This document shows positions 8,114 through 16,845 of a stretch of 64,000 nt of DNA, one piece after another. The position numbers were made by a program, and so were the translations under genes. Origin of the DNA: Bacillota bacterium. Its GTDB lineage: Bacteria > Bacillota > Clostridia > Lachnospirales > Lachnospiraceae. The notes below the pieces were generated by a model that saw only the letters and a list, made by a program, of their open reading frames with translations, searched no databases and was not told where the DNA came from. The stretch is taken from assembly GCA_023386315.1 (NCBI GenBank), contig JAEWJZ010000008.1:62001-126000 (forward strand). The letters are read 5' to 3'. Positions within the stretch are counted from its first letter, which is position 1; each line of letters starts with the position of its first letter.

Positions 8114-8815
8114 ATGACCCCCTATGAAGACAAAACATTGAAAGACACACTGCAGGAAGAAAAAAATAAGTTGAAGAGCATGAGCTTAAAGGACAGACTG
8201 TGGTATATCTGGGAATATTATAAGATACCCATAATCGGAACTGCTGTAGCCGCTGCCCTTATTATCTCCATTTTTTCAGCTGTTCACAATAACCGGTTTG
8301 AAACCGCTCTTTCCTGCGTGATTTTAAACAGCCGGCCTGACAGTGAAGAGGATCTGGTAAGCGAATACTTTGACCAGGGTTTCCGTCAATACATCGGCCT
8401 GACAGACGAGACGAAAATTGATGTGGATCATTCCATGTCCATAAGTTTTGACAATTCCAATATGACCGAATTTACCTATGCGGAACTTGCCAAACTCTCT
8501 GCTCTTATCTCCAGCAAAGAACTGGACGTGATGATCGGCAGAAAGGACAGCATTGACCACTTCGGAGAGATGGGGGGCTTTTTAGACTTAAAGGCGGTTC
8601 TTCCCCCTGATGTCTATGACCAGGTAAAGGATCAGCTTTATGAGGTGACCAATCAGGAAACAGGCAAAAAAATCGCATGCGGTATCAGGATCGGCAACAC
8701 GGATTTCTTAAAAAAGACAGGATTAACTATGGATGATCCTATTTTGGGAATTATAAGCAATTCCACTCGTACAGACACTGCGGTGAAGCTGATCCGCTAT
8801 GTGTACGGCCTTTGA
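8114..8815 (+). CDS. Membrane-anchored protein of unknown function (233 aa)
   Basis: A charged cytoplasmic N-terminus (residues 1-33), one membrane helix (~36-58, PIIGTAVAAALIISIF) and a ~175-residue extracellular domain. The domain (MIGRKDSIDHFGEMGGFLDL, KAVLPPDVYDQVKDQLY) resembles the alpha/beta lobes of extracellular solute-binding proteins, but there is no lipobox and no transporter nearby, so the assignment is loose. AGAGGCG precedes the ATG. The 3' end overlaps the opposite-strand acetyltransferase gene by 65 bp. Function unknown. Confidence 0.75.
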   Translation: MTPYEDKTLKDTLQEEKNKLKSMSLKDRLWYIWEYYKIPIIGTAVAAALIISIFSAVHNNRFETALSCVILNSRPDSEEDLVSEYFDQGFRQYIGLTDETKIDVDHSMSISFDNSNMTEFTYAELAKLSALISSKELDVMIGRKDSIDHFGEMGGFLDLKAVLPPDVYDQVKDQLYEVTNQETGKKIACGIRIGNTDFLKKTGLTMDDPILGIISNSTRTDTAVKLIRYVYGL

Positions 8816-9500
8816 GTTGAAAGCCCAGACTTTTAAGAAGTCTGACAGAGGCACGATTTTCTTCCAGAACTCTGGCATAGATTGTGTCTGTAAGGGAAGC
8901 GGCAGCGTATGTTAAAATCGCCTGGCAGGCTTCTCTTGCATATCCCTGACGTCTGTAAGGTGTAAAAATATGATATCCCAGCTCCAGCGGGGTATCATTT
9001 TTTTTAATGAGGGTACTCAGTTCCTCATCTGCTCCGGTATCCATATTAAAAATCCCGGCTTTTCCGACAATGATCTTTTTATCTCTATCGTAAAGCACCC
9101 AGATCCCATATTCGTAAAAAGCATACTGCTGCCCTGCATAACTTTCTAATGTCTCTCTGCTGCAAAAAAGCTCTCCATCTCTTCCTCCGTCGGGTTCCTT
9201 AGGAATTTCATCTGCATCCGTTGTCACAAACTCCCGGATCAGCAATCGTCTGGTGCTGGTAATATTCCATGGCATCCCTTCTTTTCTCCTCACCACCCGT
9301 TCCAAAAATTCAGGCGTGAGATCCGAAAGAGATTCCACCAGATAAGCTGCCGGTGAGAGACACTGATCCGTCCGCTCCCGGTCCCATAAACCAATAACAG
9401 CCCTGCCTTCTGCCAAAGCAGAGCGCAGGGCTTCATATTCGTCTGATATGGTAACCCGGAAATTCTTCCCTTCTATGGTAATCTCCCGTTCCCACACCAT
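8751..9500 (-). CDS. GNAT-family N-acetyltransferase
   Basis: 249-aa protein with a C-terminal GNAT fold: ELGYHIFTPYRRQGYAREA is the acetyl-CoA pyrophosphate-binding motif A (R/Q-x-x-G-Y/A pattern), and EENRASVRLLKSLGFQL is motif B. The N-terminal ~110 residues are a family-specific extension without a clear match. The gene begins 3 bp after the cyclophilin stop, with a GGAG about 11 nt upstream, so the two are co-transcribed. Substrate unknown. Its last 21 codons run antisense to the 233-aa gene. Confidence 0.87.
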   Translation of the reverse strand: MVWEREITIEGKNFRVTISDEYEALRSALAEGRAVIGLWDRERTDQCLSPAAYLVESLSDLTPEFLERVVRRKEGMPWNITSTRRLLIREFVTTDADEIPKEPDGGRDGELFCSRETLESYAGQQYAFYEYGIWVLYDRDKKIIVGKAGIFNMDTGADEELSTLIKKNDTPLELGYHIFTPYRRQGYAREACQAILTYAAASLTDTIYARVLEENRASVRLLKSLGFQLKGRTHSGSASPQCLYEWNCL

Positions 9501-9503
9501 AAT

Positions 9504-10022
9504 TTATAAAGTCTCCGGTTCCGGATACTCTTCTCCGAAGGTTTCTGCCGTCATGGACTGTATCTTCTGTTCAGTCATGGGGCGGTCATTGTAATCCGTC
9601 TTCACATCTGCGATCTGATTGACAATATCCATGCCTTCGATTACTTTTCCAAATGCAGCATAAGCGCCATCTAAATGAGGAGCTGACTTATGCATGATAA
9701 AAAACTGTGAGCCGGCTGAATCCGGGTGCATGGCTCTTGCCATGGAAAGAACTCCCTCAGAGTGCTTTAAGTCATTGGAAACACCATTCTGGCTGAATTC
9801 GCCTTTAATGGAATATCCGGGGCCGCCGGTTCCGGTTCCCTGTGGGCAGCCGCCCTGAATCATAAAACCATTGATGACTCTGTGGAAAATCAGTCCGTTA
9901 TAGTAGCCTTTTTTAACAAGACTGATAAAATTATTCACTGTATTCGGTGCAATCTCAGGGTAAAGCTCTGCTTTTATCACATCACCGTTCTCCATTGTAA
10001 TTGTAATAACAGGATTGTTCAT
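9504..10022 (-). CDS. Peptidyl-prolyl cis-trans isomerase, cyclophilin type
   Basis: 172-aa cytoplasmic cyclophilin that speeds proline isomerisation in protein folding. The catalytic core is intact: [14 protein letters not shown] (with the catalytic Arg), [33 protein letters not shown] and [11 protein letters not shown]. No signal peptide. AAAGGG precedes the ATG at 10022. Followed at 3 bp by the GNAT gene. Confidence 0.96.
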   Translation of the reverse strand: MNNPVITITMENGDVIKAELYPEIAPNTVNNFISLVKKGYYNGLIFHRVINGFMIQGGCPQGTGTGGPGYSIKGEFSQNGVSNDLKHSEGVLSMARAMHPDSAGSQFFIMHKSAPHLDGAYAAFGKVIEGMDIVNQIADVKTDYNDRPMTEQKIQSMTAETFGEEYPEPETL

Positions 10023-10216
10023 GTTTTTTCCCTTTCTTGTATAAAGTTTACATATGTGTGTATTTTATCAAATCCTTAAGTTTTTGTCCAGCTGTTCATA
10101 CTTTGTTTCCATTTCATTCAAAAATCTTTTACACAAACAACATGATTTCTTCACGTTTCATGGTTATACTAAAATTGTAAATTAAATATGTTTATAAGAT
10201 TTTTTTCATAATACTC

Positions 10217-10297
10217 GAGCTGGTAATTTTATTATCAGCTCTCCTCCCTTTTTGAAATAACTTTTAAGGAACTGCTGGTCTGGCAGTTCCTTTTTAT
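10217..10297 (+). ncRNA. Candidate plus-strand small RNA: two hairpins ending in a terminator
   Basis: The 299-bp gap between cyclophilin and the next gene holds two stem-loops on the plus strand: GAGCTG/CAGCTC (10217-10241) and the strong AAGGAACTGC/GCAGTTCCTT (10266-10292) followed by TTTTTATT. Both flanking genes are on the minus strand, yet the U-tract favours plus-strand transcription; the minus reading has only a weak tail. TATACT at 10165-10170 could be a -10 box, but no good -35 is seen. It may instead be just the terminator of the downstream-lying choloylglycine hydrolase gene. Confidence 0.28.
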
Positions 10298-10321
10298 TAT
10301 TCCCTGTCATATTTGCTGTAT

Positions 10322-11281
10322 TCATCTCAGACAGACTGGCTGTATGCTACTCCTGTTGTCTTCAAAAAGACCAGCCATACACACTTGGAGACTGTCATAA
10401 GTTTTAAAATAATATTCACATGATGCTGTATTTATAAATGCCGTATACTTCGTATAATCATATGAACCGCGGCTTGTCATGACAGCGCCTTTTGGTATGG
10501 TCACACCTTCCATGATGTGAAAACACGAAACTACAGCCTCCTTCCGATTCCTGGGAACCGGAAGAAATGATTTTAAATATGCGGTCCGGACAAAACGGTC
10601 CGCAGAAGTATAGCCTCCGGGAAGAACTCTGGTTCCCCCTGCCTGACCGAACGGAGTGAGCTTTATGCCGCTCCAGAACGCCTCCTCTTCCTGCTCAGGA
10701 TTTGCACCTGTATAGTTTCTTAAATTAGTCAAATGCCAGGGAAGATCTGGACTGTTTGCCATAATGCCTATGGGGTTATCAAAGATAACCAGACCTGACT
10801 CTGTCTGTTCGATTGTAACACAATCACCGGTCCGGTCAGCTGCAATCCAGTGAAGAGGTGCTGCTGAGCCGGTGACCGGATCTTCCATGCCGACTATGAC
10901 TACCTGCTTTGCCACGCTCTTTATTTCCTGGACGGTAGCACATTTTCCTAATATATAATGAAGAAATTCAAAGGAAGCAACCGGAGTCCGTCCCTTAGCA
11001 TTTGCTCTGTCTTCATATTTTGCATATCCTGCAAAATAAAGAGCTGCTGCTGCCAATCCTCTTTCATTTACTCCGTCAAAAAATCCCAGAAGTCCTTCCG
11101 TCTCCTGTCCAATTCCGATAAAGCAGTAATCATCACCCATCTGGGTTCCGTTAAGAGCATTCACCCACGAATAGTTTTTTGGAACTATGAAAATGTGAGG
11201 ATCTATTTCATATGAAAAATCCATATTTCTCCCGAAAAATAATTCATTCTCTTTCGTTACCAGTGTCATAGCCGTACACAT
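10322..11281 (-). CDS. Linear amide C-N hydrolase, choloylglycine hydrolase / penicillin acylase family
   Basis: 319-aa Ntn-hydrolase. After removal of Met1, Cys2 becomes the nucleophile; Arg18, Asp21, Asn176 and Arg229 match the family's catalytic set. These enzymes cleave conjugated bile salts, penicillin V or N-acyl homoserine lactones. Position 82 is Tyr (AALYFAG), as in penicillin V acylases, where bile salt hydrolases usually have Asn; this leans towards a PVA-like or non-bile substrate (inference). No signal peptide, so cytoplasmic. AGAGGTG precedes the ATG. It stands alone between the cyclophilin and DUF255 genes. Confidence 0.9.
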   Translation of the reverse strand: MCTAMTLVTKENELFFGRNMDFSYEIDPHIFIVPKNYSWVNALNGTQMGDDYCFIGIGQETEGLLGFFDGVNERGLAAAALYFAGYAKYEDRANAKGRTPVASFEFLHYILGKCATVQEIKSVAKQVVIVGMEDPVTGSAAPLHWIAADRTGDCVTIEQTESGLVIFDNPIGIMANSPDLPWHLTNLRNYTGANPEQEEEAFWSGIKLTPFGQAGGTRVLPGGYTSADRFVRTAYLKSFLPVPRNRKEAVVSCFHIMEGVTIPKGAVMTSRGSYDYTKYTAFINTASCEYYFKTYDSLQVCMAGLFEDNRSSIQPVCLR

Positions 11282-11334
11282 AGATACACCTCTGGTATTG
11301 ATTATTTAATTATATATATGGCTCCTCCCATGAT

Positions 11335-13383
11335 TTATGATGTTATGGCTTTCATTGCTTCTTTTAATTCTTCCATACGTTCCACAGGCTTCAGACATGT
11401 TCCATTTTTGCAGAGATAGAACTGGCCTTTTGCAAAATCTACCGGATAGTCCTTTGTAAATGGAGCAATTTTAGCAAGCACCTCTTCATTTTCCGGAGTC
11501 TTGAAAATAATATCGATACCAGTAAATACCTCTCTTTTCAATTTGAGGAGCTGTCTCTCTATTCCCCGTTCCGGTGATACTGCAACCAACTGCGCTGCAG
11601 GATAGAGAACTGTCTGAAAAGCCAGGAGTGAAAAGCTGTGGTTAGCAGGACTGATCCCCGCTTCTTTCCCCATCCATTTCAACTGCTTCTTTAAAATTTC
11701 CTGCCACTTAACCTCTCCGGTTAAATGATATAGTTTACCAATCACATAAGCAGCTACGGAATTTCCTGATGGCAGCGCTCCGTCATAAAGCTCTTTGGGA
11801 CGGCTGATGAGTTTTTCCCTGTCATGCGCATACATATAAAATCCGCCGTTTTTCTCGTCGAAAAAAAGAAGAACCATTTTTTCACAGATACTCACTGCTT
11901 TTTCAAAGTATGAAACCTCAAAGCATGCCTGATACATCTCTAATAGTCCAAATGCATAAAATGCGTAATCATCCAGCTGTCCGTCATGCCCGGTTTCCCC
12001 GTCTCTGTACCGGATGAAAAGCCTGCCTTCCTTGTCTGTCAGTTTATCTTTAACAAAAGTCAGCGCGTTGCGGGCAGCCTGTAAATATACGTCCTCCTCC
12101 AGGACCTGATATGCCTTTGCCATTCCTGCTATCATCAGACCATTCCATGAAGTAAGGATCTTATCATCCTTGTGAAGAACAGTTCTTAGCTTACGATAAT
12201 CATAGAGTATCTGACTCAGCCTGCTTATTTTATCATCCTTTTTTTCGTATTCTTTATTATCTATGAGGTTTAAAATATTTTTTCCTTCAAAATTGCCGTC
12301 ACTGGTAATTCCAAACCACTGACAGAAAAAGGAAGCGTCTTCCTTTAATACCTTTGTAATTTCATCTTTTTCAAAGACATAGAACTTTCCTTCCACCCCT
12401 TCGCTGTCTGCATCCTCTCCGCAGTAAAACCCGCCGTCTTTGTCTGTGAGGGTTTCCATAATATAACCGAGTATTCCTCTTGCCGCCGACTGGTAAAATG
12501 ATTCTTTTGTTAACTCATAAGCTTCAAGAAATGCATAAGAAAGAAGTGCATTATCATAAAGCATTTTTTCGAAATGGGGAACCAGCCATTTTTCATCGGT
12601 AGAATAACGGGAAAAACCGCCTCCGAGATGATCATAAATTCCGCCTCTGTACATGTGTCTTAAGGTTGATTCACACATGGTTCTGGCATTCTTATCCTGC
12701 TCATAAACAGAATGACGGATCAGAAAAATTAAATTATGAGCCATGGGAAACTTGGGCGCTCTTCCAAAACCTCCCCATGTTTTATCATAGGAGTTCATAA
12801 GCTGTCTTGCGGCAGAGAAAAACAGTTCTTTACCAGGATCAGCATCACTGCTCTTACCATCTTTCTTATCCTCATTTAAATACCGGGTAATTTCCTCTCC
12901 GGCCTGAAATACTTTTTTTCTGTCATTTTTCCAAAGTCCGGTTATGGAATCTAAGACCTCGATCAGTCCGGTATTCCCCCACCTTGTATGCTTTGGTAAA
13001 TAGGTTGCAGCATAAAAAGGCTTCTGATCCGGTGTCATAATAACTGTGAGGGGCCAGCCCCCAGATCCTGTGAGTGCCTGACAAACCGACATATAAACAG
13101 AATCAATATCAGGGCGTTCTTCACGGTCTACTTTAATTGCTACGTAATTTTCATTTAACACAGCGGCGGCCTCCTGGTCCTCGAAGGACTCATGAGCCAT
13201 GACGTGGCACCAGTGGCAGGTAGAGTAGCCGATTGATAAGAAGATGGGCTTCTCCTCTTTTTCCGCCTTTGAAAATGCTTCCTCACACCACGGATACCAG
13301 TTAACCGGGTTATATGCATGCTGCAGCAGATATGGACTCTTTTCGTTTATCAGCTTATTTGGTACTTTAACCTCTGTTTTCAT
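11335..13383 (-). CDS. DUF255 thioredoxin-fold protein (YyaL/SSP411-like)
   Basis: 682-aa cytoplasmic protein. Residues 1-~165 are a thioredoxin-like DUF255 domain with the Cys56-His-Trp-Cys59 motif inside [11 protein letters not shown] and the flanking PVNWYPW and DREERPDID signatures. The rest is an (alpha/alpha)6-barrel related to N-acylglucosamine epimerases ([37 protein letters not shown] [11 protein letters not shown]). The human relative is SPATA20. The biochemical role is not established; a redox or sugar-linked function is inferred. GAAGGTG precedes the ATG. Full length for the family. Confidence 0.93.
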   Translation of the reverse strand: MKTEVKVPNKLINEKSPYLLQHAYNPVNWYPWCEEAFSKAEKEEKPIFLSIGYSTCHWCHVMAHESFEDQEAAAVLNENYVAIKVDREERPDIDSVYMSVCQALTGSGGWPLTVIMTPDQKPFYAATYLPKHTRWGNTGLIEVLDSITGLWKNDRKKVFQAGEEITRYLNEDKKDGKSSDADPGKELFFSAARQLMNSYDKTWGGFGRAPKFPMAHNLIFLIRHSVYEQDKNARTMCESTLRHMYRGGIYDHLGGGFSRYSTDEKWLVPHFEKMLYDNALLSYAFLEAYELTKESFYQSAARGILGYIMETLTDKDGGFYCGEDADSEGVEGKFYVFEKDEITKVLKEDASFFCQWFGITSDGNFEGKNILNLIDNKEYEKKDDKISRLSQILYDYRKLRTVLHKDDKILTSWNGLMIAGMAKAYQVLEEDVYLQAARNALTFVKDKLTDKEGRLFIRYRDGETGHDGQLDDYAFYAFGLLEMYQACFEVSYFEKAVSICEKMVLLFFDEKNGGFYMYAHDREKLISRPKELYDGALPSGNSVAAYVIGKLYHLTGEVKWQEILKKQLKWMGKEAGISPANHSFSLLAFQTVLYPAAQLVAVSPERGIERQLLKLKREVFTGIDIIFKTPENEEVLAKIAPFTKDYPVDFAKGQFYLCKNGTCLKPVERMEELKEAMKAITS

Positions 13384-13432
13384 ATAAACACCTTCTTTCT
13401 TTTTCTTTAGTATGCACGTTCTGTTTCCATTT

Positions 13433-14782
13433 CTATTCCGGTACTCTTACTTCTTTCATTAAAAAAATCAGCGCAGCAATATTGGGAACTGCCATTAAAC
13501 CATTCCAGATATCAGAAAATTCCCAAACTGTTTCAAGTTTCGCCATGCACCCCACGAATACAGCGCACAAATAGAGAAAGGTATATATCTTACCTCTTAA
13601 AACCCGCTGCATCACATAAAAACGTCTCCGTTTTTTCAGACTTTCTGCCAGATACCCGGCAGCCTGCTTTCCCAGATAATACCAGGCAATAATGGTAGCA
13701 AATGCAAATACCATCATGGAACCTGACACCACATATTCTCCCAGACCGCCCAGGCGTCTGGAAAAGCTGTATGCCGTAAGGGCCGCACCATCGTAACCGG
13801 AGCCGGCTGCATCTCCTTCTGTCATACACAGTATTACAAATGCAGTCATGGTGCAAATGATGATCGTATCAAAGAACACTTCAAACATTGCCCACATTCC
13901 CTGTTTTTCCGGTGTGGTATTTTCTGCTGCTCCATGTAAAACCGCCATGCTTCCCAGGCCCGCTTCATTAGAGAAAACTCCCCGGGAAATACCGTATTGA
14001 AGACTTTTACTGATCCCAAAACCAGCTGCGCCTGAAAAAACGGATACAGGCCGAAATGCATCCTGAAAAATAACATGAAAAATATACGGAATTTTATCAT
14101 AACAGGACATAATAACAACCATGGAAAACAGCATATAAATTCCGGATGCCAGAGGAATCATGCGTTCGGATACAAAGGCAATCCTGCTGATGCCGCCTAA
14201 AACAACCAGAAGAACCAGACCGGTCAGAAGAATTCCGGCTAATGCAGTTGGAACCTGAAAGGAATAGTTGAGAGTTTCAGCAATAGAATTGGACTGGACC
14301 ATACTTCCCATACCAAGTGATACCATAATACAGAGAAAGCTGTAAATCATACCAAGTACCGGCAGTTTCAATCCTCTTTCCAGATAGACCATAGGTCCGC
14401 AGATCCATGCTCCGCTCTGATCCCGGTAGCGGTAACGGATGCCCAGCATGGTCTCTGCATATCCTGTCATCATACCGATCGCAGCAGACACCCACATCCA
14501 GAAGATGGCTCCGGGTCCCCCCGCTGTCAGCGCAGTTGCCACACCGACGATATTTCCTGTTCCGATGGTCGCTGCAAGAGCGGTACAGGCAGTCTGAAAT
14601 CTGGTCACATCTCCTTTGTCCCCGTCTTCGTCTTCCTGTATGCTCCCGATGGTCTGCATCCACCAAAAGTTCAGTTTTCTGATTTGAAAAAAGCCAGTTT
14701 TTACTGTATAGATGATTCCGATCCCCAGAAACAGGATTAAAAGCCAGGGTCCCCATACCAGCTCGTGTATGTAATGAATCAT
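13433..14782 (-). CDS. Sodium:alanine symporter (AGCS family)
   Basis: 449-aa membrane transporter with about 11 helices that imports alanine/glycine with sodium. The family signature is clear at residues ~63-110: [16 protein letters not shown], then [13 protein letters not shown] and GYAETMLG. The SNEAGLGSM motif around residue 270 is also typical. GGGAG lies 9 nt before the ATG. Single gene; the DUF255 gene follows on the same strand after ~50 bp. Confidence 0.95.
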   Translation of the reverse strand: MIHYIHELVWGPWLLILFLGIGIIYTVKTGFFQIRKLNFWWMQTIGSIQEDEDGDKGDVTRFQTACTALAATIGTGNIVGVATALTAGGPGAIFWMWVSAAIGMMTGYAETMLGIRYRYRDQSGAWICGPMVYLERGLKLPVLGMIYSFLCIMVSLGMGSMVQSNSIAETLNYSFQVPTALAGILLTGLVLLVVLGGISRIAFVSERMIPLASGIYMLFSMVVIMSCYDKIPYIFHVIFQDAFRPVSVFSGAAGFGISKSLQYGISRGVFSNEAGLGSMAVLHGAAENTTPEKQGMWAMFEVFFDTIIICTMTAFVILCMTEGDAAGSGYDGAALTAYSFSRRLGGLGEYVVSGSMMVFAFATIIAWYYLGKQAAGYLAESLKKRRRFYVMQRVLRGKIYTFLYLCAVFVGCMAKLETVWEFSDIWNGLMAVPNIAALIFLMKEVRVPE

Positions 14783-14856
14783 TCCTTGTGCTCCCTTATG
14801 TCCTCTTTATCACATATTCATCCTGGGGGGATTGTATGAAAATTTCCATTCATTTT

Positions 14857-14886
14857 TATACAAATTTTACTTTACTATGGTATAAT
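14857..14886 (+). promoter_or_regulatory. Promoter of the zinc phospholipase C-like gene
   Basis: TGgTATAAT (14878-14886), an extended -10 box, with TATACA 18 bp upstream of it (14857-14862); 44 bp before the start codon. Confidence 0.6.
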
Positions 14887-14929
14887 CTTATTATGTGCCG
14901 AATTATATCAACGAATATGAGGTGACAAT

Positions 14930-15913
14930 ATGCCCGGTTTTACCACCCACTACTTATTAGGCGTCAAAGTTTATAACAATATGCCTAACTCTCCTTTAAA
15001 ACGAATTATATCCAAATACCGCTGGCTTTATCAGCTGGGTCTTCAGGGTCCGGATATGTTTTTTTATAATATTCCCATTCTCCGTCACAGAGATTACCGT
15101 AACGTTGGTTCCTATATGCATGAAAATCATGTGAACAGCTTTTTTGTTACCTGCTTAAACCACATTGCAGCCATTGAATCCAGACAGCAGAGAGAGCAGG
15201 CCATTGCATACATGAGCGGTTACTTTTGCCATTATATCGGAGACTCTATCTGTCACCCTTATGTATATGGAAGGATTGAGTACGACATTAAGAATTCCGG
15301 AAACTATTATCATGGGCTTCATGCCATGCTTGAGAATGATATTGATGCTCTCTTATTAATGATATATAAGCAGAAAAAGCCATCTCAGTTTAATCAGGCT
15401 GCCACCATCTGCTTAAATGGTCAGGAGATGCAGTTTATATCCGGTTTTCTGTCAGCCTGTATCAATGAAACATACTATCCTTTAAACTACCGTAATAATT
15501 ATCAGGTCACTCCCCGCATGGTATCCCGTTCTATTCTGGCGATGCGCTTAGGCTGCCGGACGCTTGCCGATCCAAACAGCCGTAAGAAAAACAGCATCGA
15601 ATTTGTGGAATCCTTATTCCTTAAAAATCCCGTTGCTTCACGGAAACTGGTTACCGATATGACCTCTGATCCTGTAATCACGTTTAATTTAAACCATGAT
15701 ACATGGTGCAATCCCTGGGACCGCAGACTTGCTTCGAAGGCATCATTTCCGGAGCTTTTTCATCAGTGCATGTCAAAATGCGGAAATGTATTTTTCCGGT
15801 TAAACGAGGAACTGGCTTCCCCGGTTCCTTTAAACAGCCTGGATCATAACAAACTGCTTCGTGAGCTGGGTAATTATTCCTATCACAGCGGTCTGGCTGT
15901 AGATACTGACTGA
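14930..15913 (+). CDS. Zinc-dependent phospholipase C-like protein
   Basis: 327-aa protein of the zinc-dependent phospholipase C / S1-P1 nuclease-like family. The N-terminus is MPGFTTHYLLG, and metal ligands are suggested by GPDMFF, MHENHVNSFF and YFCHYIGDSICHPYV, the all-helical fold's His/Asp clusters. There is no signal peptide, so unlike secreted clostridial alpha-toxins this is a cytoplasmic member, common in Lachnospiraceae and of unknown substrate. No C-terminal PLAT domain. GAGGTGA before the ATG; followed by a strong terminator. Confidence 0.85.
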   Translation: MPGFTTHYLLGVKVYNNMPNSPLKRIISKYRWLYQLGLQGPDMFFYNIPILRHRDYRNVGSYMHENHVNSFFVTCLNHIAAIESRQQREQAIAYMSGYFCHYIGDSICHPYVYGRIEYDIKNSGNYYHGLHAMLENDIDALLLMIYKQKKPSQFNQAATICLNGQEMQFISGFLSACINETYYPLNYRNNYQVTPRMVSRSILAMRLGCRTLADPNSRKKNSIEFVESLFLKNPVASRKLVTDMTSDPVITFNLNHDTWCNPWDRRLASKASFPELFHQCMSKCGNVFFRLNEELASPVPLNSLDHNKLLRELGNYSYHSGLAVDTD

Positions 15914-15925
15914 CTTTTTTATGTT

Positions 15926-15977
15926 AAAAAAAGCATGGATCGTAAAACGCCTGCCGCGTTCTGGTCCATGCTTTTTT
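15926..15977. terminator. Bidirectional terminator
   Basis: AAAAAAAGCATGGA (15926-15939) pairs with TCCATGCTTTTTT (15965-15977). It serves the phospholipase-like gene on the plus strand and the convergent lipoprotein gene on the minus strand. Confidence 0.88.
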
Positions 15978-15985
15978 AACAGCCT

Positions 15986-16588
15986 TTATTTGGAAGCCTG
16001 TGTCTGCTCCGCTTTTGTTTCAGTTTCAGTCTCATCTGCTTCTTCTGTATCGTCAGCTGCCGTTGTTTCCATCACAACTGCACCTTCCTTCGGTACAATC
16101 TTTTCATCAGAACCTTTTGGAATATTCATATCCACCAGCCAGTACTGCTGCTCTTTCATCGTATAATCGGGCATTACAATCAGATGCAGGTCATAATTTT
16201 TAAAGAAGCCGCCGTAAGAGGTCTCGCCTGATCTCTCATAGGAAAAATCCTGAACTGCCGCTTCATCGTTTAAAAAGCGCACTGCTGCATCCCCAAAAGT
16301 TACTGCTTCTTCCGGAGTTGTTCCTGCTTTTACAATTAATGTTAAATCAATACTTTTCTTTTCCTGATCCACGCTGTAATTAACGCTGAGAGCCATGGGA
16401 TATTCTTCATTACCCACAAACTCTTCATCCATATCATTTCCAATCTGAGTCCAGTCCAATACGATTCCCTGCTGTGTTTCAAAGACAGGTTCTGCAGGAC
16501 CTCCGCCTGCGAGAATATGGCTCTGGGTACAGCCCGTTAACAGCATTGCTGATACGGCACATATCATTAGCACTTTGTTCCTCATCAT
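15986..16588 (-). CDS. Predicted lipoprotein of unknown function
   Basis: 200-aa secreted lipoprotein. The signal peptide ends in the lipobox LLTGC (residues ~16-20), followed by a ~145-residue domain containing long hydrophilic beta segments (MALSVNYSVDQEKKSIDLTLIVKAG) and a Thr/Glu-rich low-complexity tail of ~30 residues. The start is ATG at 16588 with AAGGAGG 5 nt upstream; an ATG 9 codons earlier would spoil the signal peptide. I do not recognise the domain. Monocistronic, convergent with the phospholipase-like gene. Confidence 0.82.
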   Translation of the reverse strand: MMRNKVLMICAVSAMLLTGCTQSHILAGGGPAEPVFETQQGIVLDWTQIGNDMDEEFVGNEEYPMALSVNYSVDQEKKSIDLTLIVKAGTTPEEAVTFGDAAVRFLNDEAAVQDFSYERSGETSYGGFFKNYDLHLIVMPDYTMKEQQYWLVDMNIPKGSDEKIVPKEGAVVMETTAADDTEEADETETETKAEQTQASK

Positions 16589-16765
16589 AATATCCTCCTT
16601 AATGAACATCACCATTATATCCGATCCAGTACTTTTTTTGTAGTGCTTTCAGCAAAAAGTCAGAAAAACTTCACAAATGCGTCAGACTTTTTTCTGGTAT
16701 TAGCGGCTTGTTTTTCCTTAGATTCCATGTAATTCATCTTTTACCCACAAATTTTTTATTCATTC

Positions 16766-16794
16766 TTGCATTTTCTAATAGTCCGTGGTATCAT
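16766..16794 (+). promoter_or_regulatory. Predicted promoter of the BCCT gene
   Basis: TTGCAT (16766-16771), 17-bp spacer, TATCAT (16789-16794), ~50 bp before the start. Confidence 0.5.
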
Positions 16795-16845
16795 GTTCAA
16801 TAATAAGGTGTAAAAATCATTTTTGAACTATAAAGGAGCCATGTC

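Noticed and set aside
14277..14756. 159-aa minus-strand ORF inside the AGCS symporter gene
   Set aside because: Shifted frame of the symporter, Arg/Cys/Gly-rich, no independent evidence.
16654..16692. Inverted repeat AAAAAGTC/GACTTTTT before the BCCT gene
   Set aside because: A 23-nt loop and simple AT-rich arms; likely chance.
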